Positions 1 through 12,613 of a DNA stretch of 64,000 bases are shown here, piece by piece. Every line of letters begins with the position of its first letter. Position 1 is the stretch's first letter. Made by a program: the position numbers and the translations under genes. The DNA is from Berberis thunbergii (taxonomy: Eukaryota > Streptophyta > Magnoliopsida > Ranunculales > Berberidaceae). Where the stretch lies: contig QNQO01008326.1 of NCBI GenBank assembly GCA_003290165.1, positions 124,001 through 188,000 of the forward strand. Direction: 5' to 3'. The notes below the pieces were generated by a model. The model was given only the letters and a program-made list of their open reading frames with translations, made no database searches and was not told the DNA's origin.

Positions 1-1282
1 CACAAGTTAGATAAAAATCTAAGATCATTAAGTTTTGTGGAAAATATGAACACTGGCTAGGCAATTACAAGTATGATCAACATCTTGTTCTTACCTAAGT
101 TTTTACTTAATCTTACCAACGTTCCTTGGTATTTACTACTTGTGAGTACAAGATTATAACGATTAAGTGAAACTCTCTTATACTCTAGCCCCAGATCCTA
201 ACACGCTTACTAAGTTGGCCACCTTAACAAACATACAAAGAAAAGTTATCTTTAAAGCAGTTAAGCAAAACACAATCACTAATCAGCAAGTTAGATTAAA
301 TTCAATTAATTAATAAAACACATGTTCGGGGCTTCGAATCCACTCCTAACTAAGAGGAGTTTAGCTAGACATATTAATTATGTTTGAATAGTAATGTAAA
401 TTAATTATCCAACTATAAATAATAAAAATAGAAGGTGAAAGAAACAAAACACTATCGCCAACTGCGTGGTGGTAGAGAGTGGGTGTCTAGGGTGTTAATA
501 GCGGACTGAAGAGAATAAAAACTCTTCCCCACGATCTCAGGTCTGCTCCTTTGATCTTCTCGGTTCTAAATTAGAGTGTGAGATAGAAGGGGATGACGAT
601 GGATAGAGTGGTTGTGCAAGGGAGGTTGACGACGATCAGGGACAACGAGAGAGAGGGATTGAGATGAGGGTGTGGAACGATGGAGGTTGTGGTCGATGTG
701 GCTAGGGTTTCTTGATTTGCGACAAACAAAGAGATGAAGGCGATGAAGGGGGTCGGCTGAGATGGGGTTTGTGCTTGCGATGAATTGCGAGGAGCAGGGT
801 GATGATGGGCTCAGAAAGAGCGAGTAGTGGGTGTGTGAGTGAGGCTTGCTGCAGTTGTGGATGCTTGATGGACTGTTGCGAGGAGGAGGAGTGTTGATGG
901 TGGTCTGTTGGCTGTGATGGCAAAGATGGTTGATAAGGAGGTTGTAGACGGGTTTGCGAGGAACAGGAGGGTGCGGCTATGGATTGTGAAAGCGAGGGTG
1001 CGTGGTTGTGGATGGGTGTCGTATTGTTGTGGTTGCAAGCGTGAAGAGGCTATGGATGGGTGTTTTTTTTTAAAGCAAGTTATCATCCCTTTTATAATTG
1101 TTTTCTTCTCTGTTTCCTTCTTTGCGTGGTTTCCATTTGCAATCAGTATTTCTAAACTGTCAATTTGCTTCACTTAGCTTCTATTTTGGAATCTTGTAAT
1201 TGAAAACCTACAAAAATACGAAAATAAAAATTAGTACCCTAATTAACAAGTAATAGCAAAAACAATATATAAAAATATGGTA
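1..1282 (-). repeat. 3' LTR of ATH-1 (partial)
   Basis: It is homologous to 8503 to about 9797. The match stops at ATATGGTA near 1282, while the other LTR continues for about 29 more bases to its TATCA end, so the inner end of this LTR is deleted or rearranged. The next bases contain a GCTCGAGGACTAGCAAAA-like string on the minus strand, which matches the polypurine-tract neighbourhood of the related element ATH-2. Small ORFs in this LTR are incidental. Confidence 0.85.
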
Positions 1283-2044
1283 CACACTTATCTTTTGCTA
1301 GTCCTCGAGCAAATTCAAGAAACGAAATTAAAAGACTCAAATGGCTCAATCTATACTTTCCAACATTTGTCTAAGAGATTTTCAACGGATCATGACATGT
1401 TAAAATTCTTTGTAAACACAAGATTAAACCCACATCATTCAAAAACTAATACACGTTCATAGCAATGATATAAAAATTCACAATTAAATCAATCTAAGTG
1501 AATATGAAACTCAAGCGTGTGCCTAAAAGAATTAACCCAAAAATCTCACTGGGTGCACTCTTTTCTTTTTCACTAAATGTTTGGTAAAATCACTCTTCCT
1601 ATTCTAGTTATATGTGAGAGGATTGATGTAAAAGGAAAACAAATAGCTCACATATGATATAACAAGGAAGAAATGCAATTTTTTTTCTTCAGATATATGA
1701 TCTAATGGAAGGAATGCTACTAATTAAATGCAAGAACTAGTGACACCATATGCTCATATCTCATTTGAATCTCTACATCGTGACAGTGCAAGACACTCTC
1801 AATCAAAAAGTCTTAATTCAGGTTGTATTGAGAACAAGTGGTCAAAGGAAGAGAATGGACGGATAAGGAAATTACAAAGGGCTTAAAGAAATGGTGAAAA
1901 CATGACTAGGTGGTCTAATGATAATGAAGAGTTCCAACCATTATTTTGTATCTACTGAATGAAAAGAACTTGGCTATTTGTATGCTTTTGTAATACTGAA
2001 TGAATATAGACAAGGACTTGTATCCCTTTTGTAACTTTGTACCA

Positions 2045-2131
<87 letters not shown>

Positions 2132-3121
2132 TTGCAAATATTTCTTTTTGAACTATCTACCATAAGAGCCTTCTCCCCCACTTGCTTTTCAACATACCTT
2201 GAACCACAATAAAACCTCTGCAAATCAATTTATGTGTCACTCTTCTAATTAGGTTAGGGATGGAAAATGAAGGCAATGAAACAAAAAAGGCTTAATAACA
2301 GGCTCAACGGTGGTTAACTTAAAAAAATATATATCATGGATCAGGCTTATTTGGCAATGATGGAAACTAGGTGCCTCTATCATGTCAAACATGTCATGCA
2401 ATTCAATATAATGCTTTGAACGGAATTAATACAAGTTCTATTGTTTAGCTCTTAATTATGAAAGTAATCCAAGTAGCAACCAAAATAAACAAAAATGAGA
2501 TCATGCAACAAATTATTATTGACAAAAGAAAAGATGATCTAACTAAAAACCCTCAGAATAAATGATCAATAGGATCAACATTTCACAAAAGGGTTATAGT
2601 AGTTAAGTTCAATTAAGCATGGTATGAGTACCAATTACTTAGTTGGTTACATGTGAACTTGCATATGATAACCATGAATAAACATTAACCAAATAATAAT
2701 ATTAGATCTTAAATCATGCTTATAAATCACCTTAAAGTCATGCAATTAAAAACCAAATTTCATCATTATGTTGGAAAATATCCTAAGACTCAAAATAACT
2801 ATAATTTTTTTAAACTGACACTATTACCATCAAAGAAAACAAAAATCAAATTTTATTTATTTATTTTTAGGACTGACACTTAAATTTTTTTTTTTCAAAA
2901 TAAAAACAACATTGTTCTCCCCACACTTGAACCTAACATTGTCCTTAATATTAATAGATTATAACACATGCAATGAAAGATTTAAATGAGGAAAATCAAA
3001 TTACTAACAAGCAAAAGTAAAAATAACGAAAAGAAAATAAAGGGAAGAGAAAGCAAATCTGATTGGGTTGACTCCCAAGAAGTGTTTGTTTTAACGTCAT
3101 GCAACCTGACGGTATCTCCAA
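1283..3121 (-). other. 3' non-coding internal region of ATH-1
   Basis: This is the stretch between the integrase end and the 3' LTR. Athila elements often have an extra envelope-like ORF here, but I see none in either direction. It is AT-rich and holds a long ATT microsatellite. No promoter or RNA gene is recognisable. Confidence 0.6.
2043..2131. repeat. (ATT)n microsatellite, about 29 units
   Basis: Uninterrupted ATT trinucleotides run for close to 90 bases. They create meaningless poly-Ile and poly-Asn reading frames on both strands. The absence of interruptions suggests recent slippage or a highly polymorphic locus. Confidence 0.97.
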
Positions 3122-4120
3122 TTAATCCTCAGAATAAGTGGAAACATGGAGTGATACGTCCTCCGCGTCATGCTCCACAAATGACTCATTATAAGGCTTA
3201 AGTCGATGCCCATTCACCTTGAACTCATTTCCAATTGTGACACTCTTCACTTGTATAACAATATGAGGAAACACATTAGTAACAATGAAATGACCAACCC
3301 ATCTAGAACATAACTTACCAGGAAAAAGTTCAAGGCATGACTGAAAAAGTAAGACTTTGTGGCCCACAACAAAAGTATTTCCACGGATCATGCGATCATA
3401 AAAAGTTTTAGTTTTTTCCTTGTAAATCCTGGCGCTCTCATATGCGTCATTCCAAATCTCTTCAAGCTCATTCAGCTGCAATTTCCTATGAAGGCCAACA
3501 TCATCAATGTTCATATTAAAAGTCTTAATTGCCCAATGTGCCCTATATATGTTCTAGCTCAACTGGTAAATGACACGGTTTCCCATATACAATCCGAAAG
3601 GGAGACATCCCTATAGGTGTCTTATATGTTGTCCTATATGCCCATAAAACATCATCAAGTCGCATGCTCCAGTCTTTGCGGGTGGGCTTTACTGTCTTTT
3701 CAAGTATTCCTTTGATTTCACGATTTGAAACTTTGGCTTGTCCACTTGTTTGGGGATGATAAAGTGTCGAAACCTTATGTGTGACATTGTATTTCTTAAG
3801 CAAAACTTCATTTGTACAGTTGCAAAAGTGGAACCTCCATCATTTATAATCACTTGCAGCATTTGAAACCTTGCAAAAATGTTAGAACAGATAAACTCTG
3901 CAACAACTTTGGAATCATCACTACGGGTGGTTTTTGCTTCCACCCACTTTGAAACATAATCCACAACAAACAATATATAAATGTAACCACTATAAGAAGG
4001 AAATGGACCCATGAAATCAATACCCCATACATAAAAAATTTCCACACTATATATAGGATGTTGTGGCATTTGATTTCTAGGGCCTAAGTTACCTGTTATT
4101 TGACATTGGTCACAAGTCAT
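3122..4120 (-). pseudogene. Integrase remnant of ATH-1 pol
   Basis: Read on the minus strand, this is the Ty3/gypsy integrase core that joins retroelement cDNA to host DNA. The first catalytic Asp is seen in GIDFMGPFP and the second in IINDGGSTF. The stretch [17 protein letters not shown] should carry the catalytic Glu as QAEVSN but has Lys, so the D,D-35-E triad is lost. The frame breaks near 3803/3689 and again near 3540. The C-terminal piece (3122-3514) contains LNELEEIWNDAYESARIYK and NGHRLKPY, as expected for the region after the core. It lies directly after RNase H, the normal gypsy order. The family call is firm and the gene is dead. Confidence 0.9.
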
Positions 4121-4198
4121 GCAAAATAATCTGGCATCCTTAAATAAAGTGGGCCAATAAAATCCACATTCTAAAACCTTATGAGCTATTCTTTGAGT

Positions 4199-5891
4199 TC
4201 AAAATTGTATCCCACAAGCATAAGAATGACAATATGTCAATATTGAATTAAATTCAGAATCGAGCACGCACCTTCTAATCAATTGATCGGCACAATGCTT
4301 CCACAGATAGGGATCATCCCATACAAATTGTCTCGCCACTTTCTTGAGCTTATCCTTTTGAACTCGAGTCAAGGTGTTTGGAATCTCTTTGGATACAAGG
4401 TAATTCACAATATCAGCATACCATGGTTCACTTACTTCGACCGAAAATAGTTGCTCATCAGGAAAAGTCTCAAGAATTGGCAGGGGCTTTTCATTGCGCA
4501 CCAAACGGCTCATGTGGTTAGCTACCACGTTTTCACTCCTTTTTTTTATCCCTGATCTCCACATCAAACTCTTGAAGAAGAAGTATCCACCATATAAGTC
4601 TCGGTTTCGCCTCTTTCTTCGTAAGCAAGTATTTTAAATCTGCATGATTAGAGAAAATTATAACTTTAGTTCCAATAAAATAAGATTGAAATTTCTCTAA
4701 AGCAAATACAACAACTAAAAGTTCTTTTTTCAGTCGTGGAATAATTCAATTGAGCATCATTCAAAGTTCGGGAGGCATAGTAGATGACGTGAAGACGTTT
4801 GTCCCTCTGTTGGCCTAGAACTGCTCCTGAGGCATAATCTGATGCGTCACACATAAGCTCAAATGGAAGACTCCAATCTGGTGGCACTATGATAGGTGCT
4901 GATGTCAACAACTCCCTGACAATCATTATTGAACTCAAATGACACATCTTTTTGTAGTAGTCGACATAGTGGTCCAGAAATCTTTGAAAAATCTTTGATA
5001 AATCGCCGATAGAATCCTGCATGTCCAAGAAAAGAACGAACCTCTCTCACTGAAGTAGGAGAGGGTAAGTAACGTACAAGATCTATTTTAGTTTTATCAA
5101 CCTCAATACCCCTAGCTAAAACCACATGGCCTAAAACATTACCTTGATTAACCATAAAGTGACATTTTCCCCAATTTAATACATGGTTAACCTCAATGCA
5201 TCGCTTCAAAATCAAGGCAAGATTATCCAGACAATGGTCAAAATAATCACTGAAAACACTAAAATCATCCATAAAAACCAAAATGATTTTTTCAATAAAC
5301 TTTGAAAATATACTTACCATGCATCTCTGGAAGGTAGCTGGGGCATTACACAAACCAAATGACATTCTTCTATATGCGAAAGTGTCGAATGGACATGTGA
5401 AGGTTGTATTTTCTTGATCCTCTAGAGCGATGACATTCTGATTATATCCTGAATAACCATCAAGAAAACAATAAAAAGCACGACCGACCAACTTTTCAAG
5501 CAATTGATCAATAAAGGGAAGAGGAAAATGATATTTCATGGTAGTTGCATTCAGCTTTCTATATAGTCAAGACAAACCCGCCACCCAGTTTGCATTCGCG
5601 TGGGAACCAACTCATTTTCCTCATTTTTACAACAATTATGCCAGTCTTCTTCGACACTACTTGCACTGGTGAAACTCATTTGCTATCTGAAATAGGGTAG
5701 ATCATGCCACAATCAAGGAGTTTAATGATTTCTTTCTTTACAACTTTCATCATAGGGAGATTTAGGCGGTGTTGAGCTTCTTTAGTGAGTTTTGCACCTT
5801 CCTCAAGCAATATACGGTGCATACAAGTGGTAGGGCTAATACCCTTAATGTCGGCCAATGTCCACCCAATTGTAGTCTTATATTTCTTCAA
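4199..5891 (-). pseudogene. Reverse transcriptase / RNase H remnant of ATH-1 pol
   Basis: The minus strand encodes the polymerase that copies element RNA into DNA. The N-terminal part (5676-5891) holds IKGISPTTCMHRI and ends in GMIYPISDSK. The palm (from 5539 down) holds YHFPLPFIDQ, FLDGYSGYNQ, and FMDDFSVF, an FMDD variant of the usual YxDD. RNase H starts with ELMCDASDYASGAVLGQ (about 4850). It loses frame after the ELxAV position near 4700 and resumes as [12 protein letters not shown] (about 4520). At least three frame breaks separate the pieces, so no polyprotein can be made. The order protease, RT, RNase H, integrase on one strand supports Ty3/gypsy, and the wording supports Athila. Confidence 0.92.
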
Positions 5892-6151
5892 AACTCAAAT
5901 AAGTTTTTCCTCCTCTAAAATTGTGAGCAATGATGATATGATGCCATGCAATGTTTCATCATCTCCCAAATACGCGTACTTCAAGTGATCCGATAACGGT
6001 TTAAGCTCAAGTGTAGGTGCCTAAACCATAGAAGGTAAAAGTTTATTAGTAAATGAGGGAATAATAACTGGGGGAGGTAAACAATTTGTGACATTGACTC
6101 CAACGTTGCCACAGTCTCAATGATATCCTCCCTCATGTTATCGGCTGAGAT

Positions 6152-6727
6152 CTACTTCTTGTCACAAAGAACTTCATTTCTCTCATATCCGGTAGCAGTA
6201 GTAATGGTGATTTCAAGTTCATCCTCGTTCATGACGTCAATAAATTCCTGGGACAAAATATCAACCACGTCAATAGAAAAACAAGAATGAATATCAACAG
6301 GATACCTCATGGCTTCAAAGATGTTGAAACCAATCACATCACCATCATATTCCATGGTCAATTTTTTCGCATGCACATCAATATTTGTCCTTGCAGTTTT
6401 CATGAAGGGGTGCCCATAAAATAAGAGGCAATGGTGTTGATAATGCCGAATTTTTCATTTCAAGCACATAGAAATCAGCTAGGAAGATCAAATGATTAAC
6501 CTGCACCAGCACATCTTGTAACAAACCTCGAGGTTATGCATTAGAACGGTCAGCCAATTGAATAATTACACCATCATTTTTTAACTCCCCGAGATTCATA
6601 GAACGATAAATAGAATACGACATAATTGAAGCACCTAAGTCTAACATTGCATTTTCAATTTTAGTATTACCAATAACTCAAGGGATAGTGAAACTACCCG
6701 GATCCTTACACTTCGGCGACATTTTCC
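6152..6727 (-). pseudogene. Aspartic protease remnant of ATH-1
   Basis: The minus strand shows the Athila protease. MLDLGAS (about 6640) carries the catalytic Asp, followed by NLGELKNDGVIIQLADRS and PRGLLQDVLVQVN, and then the conserved tail with LTMEYDGDVIGFN (about 6350). In the family this enzyme matures the gag-pol polyprotein. A small deletion near the start and a frame change near 6420-6440 break it. It sits between gag and RT, as expected. Confidence 0.85.
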
Positions 6728-6728
6728 T

Positions 6729-8290
6729 TTAAAGAACTGCGGAGACATTCTCACTCGCCTTAACTACCTCTCCGTCTTGAAGTCGTCTCTTTGTTGTGCA
6801 AAACTCCTTCAAAAATTTTGCATACTTAGGCATTTGCTTAATAGCATCAAGAAACGGAATATTGACTTGGACTTTCCGAAAAGTTTCCAAAATTGCCTTC
6901 TCTTGTTCATTTTTCTTAGTCTCGGCAAACCTGCGCGGAAAAGGCAAAATAGGTGGAGATGGATTAGCAGGAACTGAACTTGGAACACTCACCTTCTTAA
7001 CTGGGGGCTTTGGTGTCTCAACAGTGGCTGGATCATCCACCTGTAACTCAGCTTCCACATTTCGGCTTTGTTTGGGGACTATTGGCTCATTCTCATTTTG
7101 CCTACCACTCCTCAGTGTAATTATTTTTGCGGTTTCAAACTCGCCTTTCGAATTTGGAATGGTAGAACTAGGAATTTTTTTTTGCTCGCGAATTTGTCCA
7201 ATAAAATCAGCTATCTGTCCCATTTGTAGCTTCAAATCTGCTATATCTTTTGATTGGTTCTGCTGAGAAATAGTTAACGGTTTCAAAATCTCATCATAAT
7301 TAAGGGGCATACCTAAGTTGGGCTGAGGTGGTTCTGGCGGCCTTTTGAAGAAACCAGGGAGTGGCCGATTCGAAGCTTGTTGTTGAGGTTGTTTTGAATT
7401 CCTCCATCCAAAGTTGGGATGATTTCTCTAACCTTCATTGTAAGTGTTCGAATAAGGGTAGTGATTTTGCAATTGAAAACCTATTGCATTGACATTATCC
7501 CAACAACCATTCTCATTCAGTTGAGGACATTGATTAGATGGATGTTCTGGCTTAGTGCACACGCTACAAACTTGTGCAACTCCTAGCACATTCGACTTCC
7601 CTAGAGCCTGAGTCACAAGTGAAGTAAGATTAGCCATTTGAGCTTCCAAACTGGAATTAGTACTTACCTCATTGACTTGGCGTGAAGGCTCTCCAATTCC
7701 TTTACACTGTTGGGCGTTTAAGGCCCGATTTGCAATCAAAGTCTTTGATGTTGTTGGAATTTTATCAACCAAAGCTTTTCCTACCGCTGCATCTAACAGT
7801 TGTCACTCAAGAGGAAGCAATCCCTCATAAAAGTATTGAATTGAGAGCTCCTCCTTCATTTGATGCTGCAGACATGATGCTATGAGAGTTTTGAAGCGTT
7901 CATAGTAATCTGGATATGATTTTCTTGGACCTTGCTATATACCACTGATTTTCTTCTTCAACAAGATAATTTTTTAAGTTGGAAAGAATTTCTCTAGAAA
8001 CACCTTCTTCATGCTATCCAAAAGTATACTGTTCTGGAAGGTAGTTCATAGAGCCAATCCTTAGCCCTATCAGTCAGATAAAAGGGAAATGCTCTCAGCT
8101 TCAGGATGTTCCCATCCACAGTTATTGGCGTCATACTGGAGCATACAACTTCAAATTTCTTTAAATGTTTATTTGGATCCTCCATAGAAATACCATGATC
8201 CTTCAGAATATGATTAAGTAGGCTGGATTTCAGCTTGAATGGCTATGTCTTGCCCTGCACTGCTGTTGGATATTGAATGCACAATGGTGA
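6729..8290 (-). pseudogene. gag remnant of ATH-1
   Basis: From 8290 down, the minus strand reads as Athila gag in several frames. The capsid-like part contains MEDPNKHLKKFEVVCSSM, LRAFPF, DWLYELPS, VFLEKFFPT and YYERFKTL. A zinc-knuckle-like segment CSVCTKPEHPSNQCPQL lies near 7540; it has two Cys, His and a final Cys in the CX2CX4HX4C spacing. The C-terminal part (6729-7310) is open and includes ITLRSGRQ, PFPRRFAETKKNEQEK and VNIPFLDAIKQMPKYAKFL, which leads into protease. Gag forms the virus-like particle. Internal stops and frameshifts around 7780-8250 destroy it. Confidence 0.9.
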
Positions 8291-8298
8291 GACAAAGG

Positions 8299-9826
8299 TG
8301 ATAAAATAGTTAAGAGTTTATCTCTATTCACCAAACATATGCTCATAAATCAATTTTAAATAATCATTTTGTAACTCGTGAGAGATAATGCTCAAGACTC
8401 ACTATGACAACATTGCATTAATCTTATTATTTTTCCAAGTTCGTTGAATTAAACTTAGCGTCACTTTCAAATTATTCTTATCATGCTATCTAATCGGGAA
8501 TCACAAGTTAGATAACAATCTAAGATCATTAAGTTTTGTGAAAAATATGAACACTGACTAGGAAATTACAAGTATGATCAATATCTTGTTCTTACCTAGG
8601 TTTTTACTTAACTTTACCAACGTTCTTTGGTATTTACTACTTGTGAGTACAAGATTATAATGATTATGTGAAATTCTCCTATACTCTAGCCCCATATCCT
8701 AGCATGCTTACTAAGTTGGCCACCTTAACAAATATACAAAGAAAAGTTCTCTATAAAGCAGTTAAGCAAACACAATCACTATTCAGCAAGTTAGATTAAA
8801 TTCAATTAAAATAAAACACATGTTCGGGGCTTCGAATCCACCCCTAACTAAGAGGAGTTTAGCTAGACATATTAATTATGTTTGATAGCAATGCAAATTA
8901 ATTATCCAACTATAAATAAATAAAAAAGGTGAAAGAAACAAAACATTGTCGCCAACTGCATGGTGGTAGAGAATGGGTGCCTGGGGTGCTAATAGCGGAT
9001 TGAAGAGAATAAAAACTTCCTTTTCCTCAAGATCTCAGGTCCGCTTCTCTGATCTTCTTGACTATAAATTAGAGTGTGAGAGAGAAGAGGATGACGAGGG
9101 ACATAGTTGGTTGTGCAAGGGTGGTTGGCGACGATCAGGGACAGTGAGAGCGAGGGGCTGAAACGAGGGTGTGGAACGATGGAGGTTGTGGTCGATGTGG
9201 TTAGGGTTTCCTGATTTGCGACAAACAGAGAAGTGAAGGCGATGAATGGGGTCAACTGAGATGGGGTATGTGCTTGCGAAGAATTGCGAGGAGCAGGGTG
9301 ATGATGTGGTCAGAGAGAGAGTGAGTAGTGGCTATGTGAATGAGGCTTGCTGCGGTTGTGGATGCTTCATGGACTGTTGCAAGGAAGATGGGTGATGATG
9401 GGTTTGATGGTGGTGGTGGTCGGTTGGTTGTGATGGCGAGGATGGTTGATAAGGAGGTTGTAGATGAGTTTGCAACGAACAAGAGGTTGCGGCTGTGGAT
9501 TGTGAATGTGAGGATGCATGGTTGTGGATGGCTATCGGCTTGCTGTGGTTGCAAGCGTGAGGAAGCTATGGATGGGTGTTTTCTTTAAAGAAATGTATCA
9601 TCCCTTTTATAATTGTTCTCTTCTCGATTTCATTCTTTGCGTGATTTCCTTTTGCAATAAGTATTTCTAAATTGTCAATTTGCTTCACTTAGCTTCTATT
9701 TTGGAATCTTATAATTGAAAACCTACACAAACACAAAAATAGCAATTAATACCCTAATTAACAAGTGATAGCCAAAAATATATATAGAAATATGGTATAA
9801 AAAATTGCCTAATTATGGTCCTATCA
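8299..9826 (-). repeat. 5' LTR of ATH-1
   Basis: This repeats the sequence at 1-1282. I place the ends at TGATAAAATAG (8299) and CCTATCA (9826), giving the TGATA/TATCA inverted ends usual for gypsy LTRs. The right edge is well fixed by the COP-1 coding sequence that begins next to it. The left edge is less certain because no tRNA primer-binding site is seen beside it. Confidence 0.75.
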
Positions 9827-11666
9827 TCAACCTGCAACGAGTCTTTTTATGCCTGTAAACTTTGTCTTTTCCCCTTTCAACAAGAAAACCTTGGGGTTGT
9901 TGTACATAAACATCTTCCTCCGACACTCCATTTAAAAGTTCAAGCTAAACATCAAGTTGATAAATCAACCAATTCTTTTCAGCAACAAGAGTAATCAAAG
10001 TTCTAATAGTTTCCAGCCTTGCAATGGGAACAAAAGTTTCAGAGAAATCAATACCAGGTTTTTAAGTAAAGTCTCTTGCCACAGGCCTAGCTTTGTGCTT
10101 TTTGAATGGTTTCATCTTGATTAAATTAGGTCTTGAAAATCCACTTCACACCAATGACATCTTTATCTTGTAGATAATCAACAAGCTCCCAAGTTTGATT
10201 TTTCTCAATCATTATCATCTCCTCCTTCATGGCTTCCAACCATACTTTATGTTTTTGTGCTTCTTCAAAGCGTTCCGGCTCTGCACCAACAAAATTGCAA
10301 GTCTCGTACACATCTCACAAACTTCGGTTTCTTAATGGAGGACTTCTGATGAGGAGTAGTTGAAGGAAACAGGTTCAACATTTGAATTGCTTTCGGCAGT
10401 TGGTGGTGATTGAGGAGTGTCTTTCTTTCTGCAGCTCTCTTGGAATTTCCCCTTGCTGTTGCACGAAAGCATACGACATCTCCTGCACTTTATTCTCGTT
10501 CCAATCCCAGCTAGCTTTTTCATTAAAAATTAACATCTCTACTCACAATCAACTTCTTAGTTTCACATTATAAAGTATATAGCCTTTGGAGCTGGAACTA
10601 TACTCAACAAAGATATATCTTTAATTTTTCTCATCAAACTTAGTTCTTTTTTCAGCAGGAATAAGAGCATAACAAATGCAGCCAAAGATTTTGAGATGAC
10701 TTGCCAAAGGCTTGAACCCACTCCAAGCTTCAAATTGAGTTTGGTTTTTTACGGCTTTAGTTGGACATCGATTGAGTATGTATACAACCATCTTCACGAT
10801 TGTTCAATTCTTTCTTGCAATCCCATTTTGTTGGGGACTATATCCTGCTGTCAGTTCCAATTGCCTTCATTTTGGCAGTAGCTTTCAAAATTTTGAAACA
10901 TACACTCGCCTCATCTTTAGCTTCGAATAACTTTGATGTTGTAGCCACTTTGTTTTTCTACTAAAGCTTTGAATCTCTTGAAAACCAAATAAAACTTCTG
11001 ATTTCTCCTTCAAAAAATAAATCCACGCAATCCTTGAATAATCCATCAATGAATGTGAGAAAGTACATGTGCTAACTTAATGAAGAAGTTGGCATTTTGC
11101 CACATATGTCAGTGTGTACAAGTTCTAGTGATGCCTTTGCTTTCTATATGCTTTGTCAAAGAAATGAATTTTGGTGCTGCTTGCCCGTAACGCACCCTTC
11201 ACATGCTTCAGTTGTTGATTTAAAGGTAGGAAGCCTATTCACCATGGCTTTCTATTGGAGAAGCTTCAACCCTTGTGACAAAACCTCTTGTGCCACAACC
11301 AAGATTCTTGAATATCTACTTTCAATGCAGATTCATGCCCACAATTCATATTAAGAGGAAATTTTCAATTTGTTTCCATTTGAACTGATGCACTCGGCTG
11401 AAAGTTATTCTTTTAGTCAGAAATGTCAACAATCACCAAAAATAACTTTTTACTCATTTTGCATAAGTTGTCCAACACTAAGTAAGTTTTGGCTTATGCT
11501 TGGAACAAGTAAAACATCAACAAATACTTTTTCAGTTGCTGTCATATGGTTGTTGCAACTGCTGCCAAAATACCAGATGTCTTTTTCTTCACAAGATGAT
11601 TGACTAGCATAAAAACAAGGTCACTTCTTGAGCATCATCCTTTTTTTTCTCAACAAAATTTGCTTG
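9827..11666 (-). pseudogene. Protease, integrase and N-terminal RT remnant of COP-1 pol
   Basis: The minus strand starts at 11666 with NFVEKKKDDAQEVTLF, the usual link after the gag zinc knuckle. The protease is IWYFGSSCNNHMT, where the family has WxxDSGCSxHMT, so the catalytic Asp is lost. Integrase fragments follow, such as KSTTEACEGCVTGKQH and LELVHTDICGKMPT with the first Asp of the core. RT begins with LEAMKEEMIMIEKNQTWELV, VIGVKWIFKTKFN and IDFSETFVPIARLETIR, and ends at VYVQQPQGFLVE and DKVYR. It is cut by ATH-1 just before the usual GLKQ motif. Many stops and deletions show long decay. Confidence 0.88.
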
Positions 11667-11671
11667 GTTAG

Positions 11672-11947
11672 TGATGATACATAAAAACGGTCACACTCCT
11701 GAGCCGAACAAGTGTCATGATGATCTCGAGGAACTACGGGCCCAAACATCGGTCCAACGTAGATCCAGCCCAAGCAGATCTAAGCCCGCTCAATTTCAGT
11801 TTGCCAAGCGGACCCGAACTCTCATAGCATGCTAGGCCCACATGTCTCACAACCATCCTCAATACCCATAAGCCCTCTTTAGGCAAGTATCTCGAGGATG
11901 AGCTTCAGACGGGCAACTACAGTTGCTCTCTGCTTCCAACCAGGAAG
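11672..11947 (+). repeat. TAT-1 left LTR, first piece
   Basis: It matches the right LTR from 29320 to about 29595, starting TGATGATA and running to the GGAAG where ATH-2 inserted. It continues at 20733. The two LTRs of TAT-1 differ at roughly one base in ten by eye, which indicates a fairly old insertion. Confidence 0.9.
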
Positions 11948-12132
11948 TGATATTCACATAATTATTACATAATATATCCCTTAATTTATACATGTTAGTG
12001 TTTCAATTATTATATTTTATAGTAATTATTTCGTTTTCATGTCTTTGCAGGAATTTGAGCGTAAACGATGAATCCATATTAAAGCAGTCACAAACGACAA
12101 TTAGTCGATTTCAATGGTGGTATAAAACAAGT

Positions 12133-12252
12133 CACAAACCTAAACCCAACACCTAGCTCATAACCTAAAATCCACAAACCTAAACCCAACACCTAGTTCT
12201 TAACCTAAAATCCACAAACCTACACCCAACACCTAATTCATAACCTAAACCC
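12133..12252 (+). repeat. Three 40-bp tandem units rich in CCTAAACC
   Basis: The units start CACAAACCTAAACCCAACAC at 12133, 12173 and 12213 and diverge slightly. The same array is in the 3' LTR (from about 18905). The CCTAAACC and AACCTAAA strings resemble the plant telomere heptamer CCCTAAA. They lie just upstream of the TATA-like box, in the U3 part of the LTR. Confidence 0.85.
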
Positions 12253-12349
12253 CATCCATAACCTAATCTCAAACCCAATGCCAAGCCCAATCCTACCCTC
12301 ATTAATGAATCTTCCCCTCATCTCATCCCTATTCATCTTGGCTATTTTC

Positions 12350-12357
12350 TATAAATA
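12350..12357 (+). promoter_or_regulatory. TATA-like box in ATH-2 5' LTR
   Basis: TATAAATA stands after a C/T-rich run and before GAGGATAATAGGG, a plausible core promoter for element transcription. The same string is at 19135 in the 3' LTR. The start site is not determined. Confidence 0.6.
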
Positions 12358-12613
12358 GAGGATAATAGGGTGAGAAAGGGGGGAGGAAGAGAAGGGAAAA
12401 AAAGATAATTAGAAATCAAAACCTCTTCCTCAATGGAGATTTCCTCAAAGGAGCTCCTCTCTCAAAGGTGATTCACAATCACCCTCACCACTCATCCATC
12501 TCTCACTCACTCCACTCACTCAGCACACAGTCACCTCGCCACCACAGTCACATCGCCACCACAGTCACCTCGCCATCGCCACCACCGAGCTCCGCAACCA
12601 CCACTGTCACCAC

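Larger units (their letters stand above)
1..9826 (-). mobile_element. ATH-1: Athila-type Ty3/gypsy retrotransposon, 3' LTR cut by window edge
   Basis: The stretch from base 1 reappears from about 8503, giving two long direct repeats (LTRs) around minus-strand gag, protease, RT, RNase H and integrase remnants in Ty3/gypsy order. Wording typical of the Athila lineage is visible, such as FLDGYSGYNQ in RT and MLDLGAS in protease. The right end (CCTATCA at 9820-9826) abuts COP-1 reverse transcriptase, so ATH-1 inserted into COP-1. The left end and its target duplication lie outside the window. The two LTRs differ at many positions and every ORF is broken, so this is an old, dead copy. The leader and primer-binding site expected between the 5' LTR and gag are not recognisable and are probably deleted. 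Confidence 0.9.

Noticed and set aside
1915..2223. Open frames of poly-Ile or poly-Asn
   Set aside because: They come from the ATT microsatellite.
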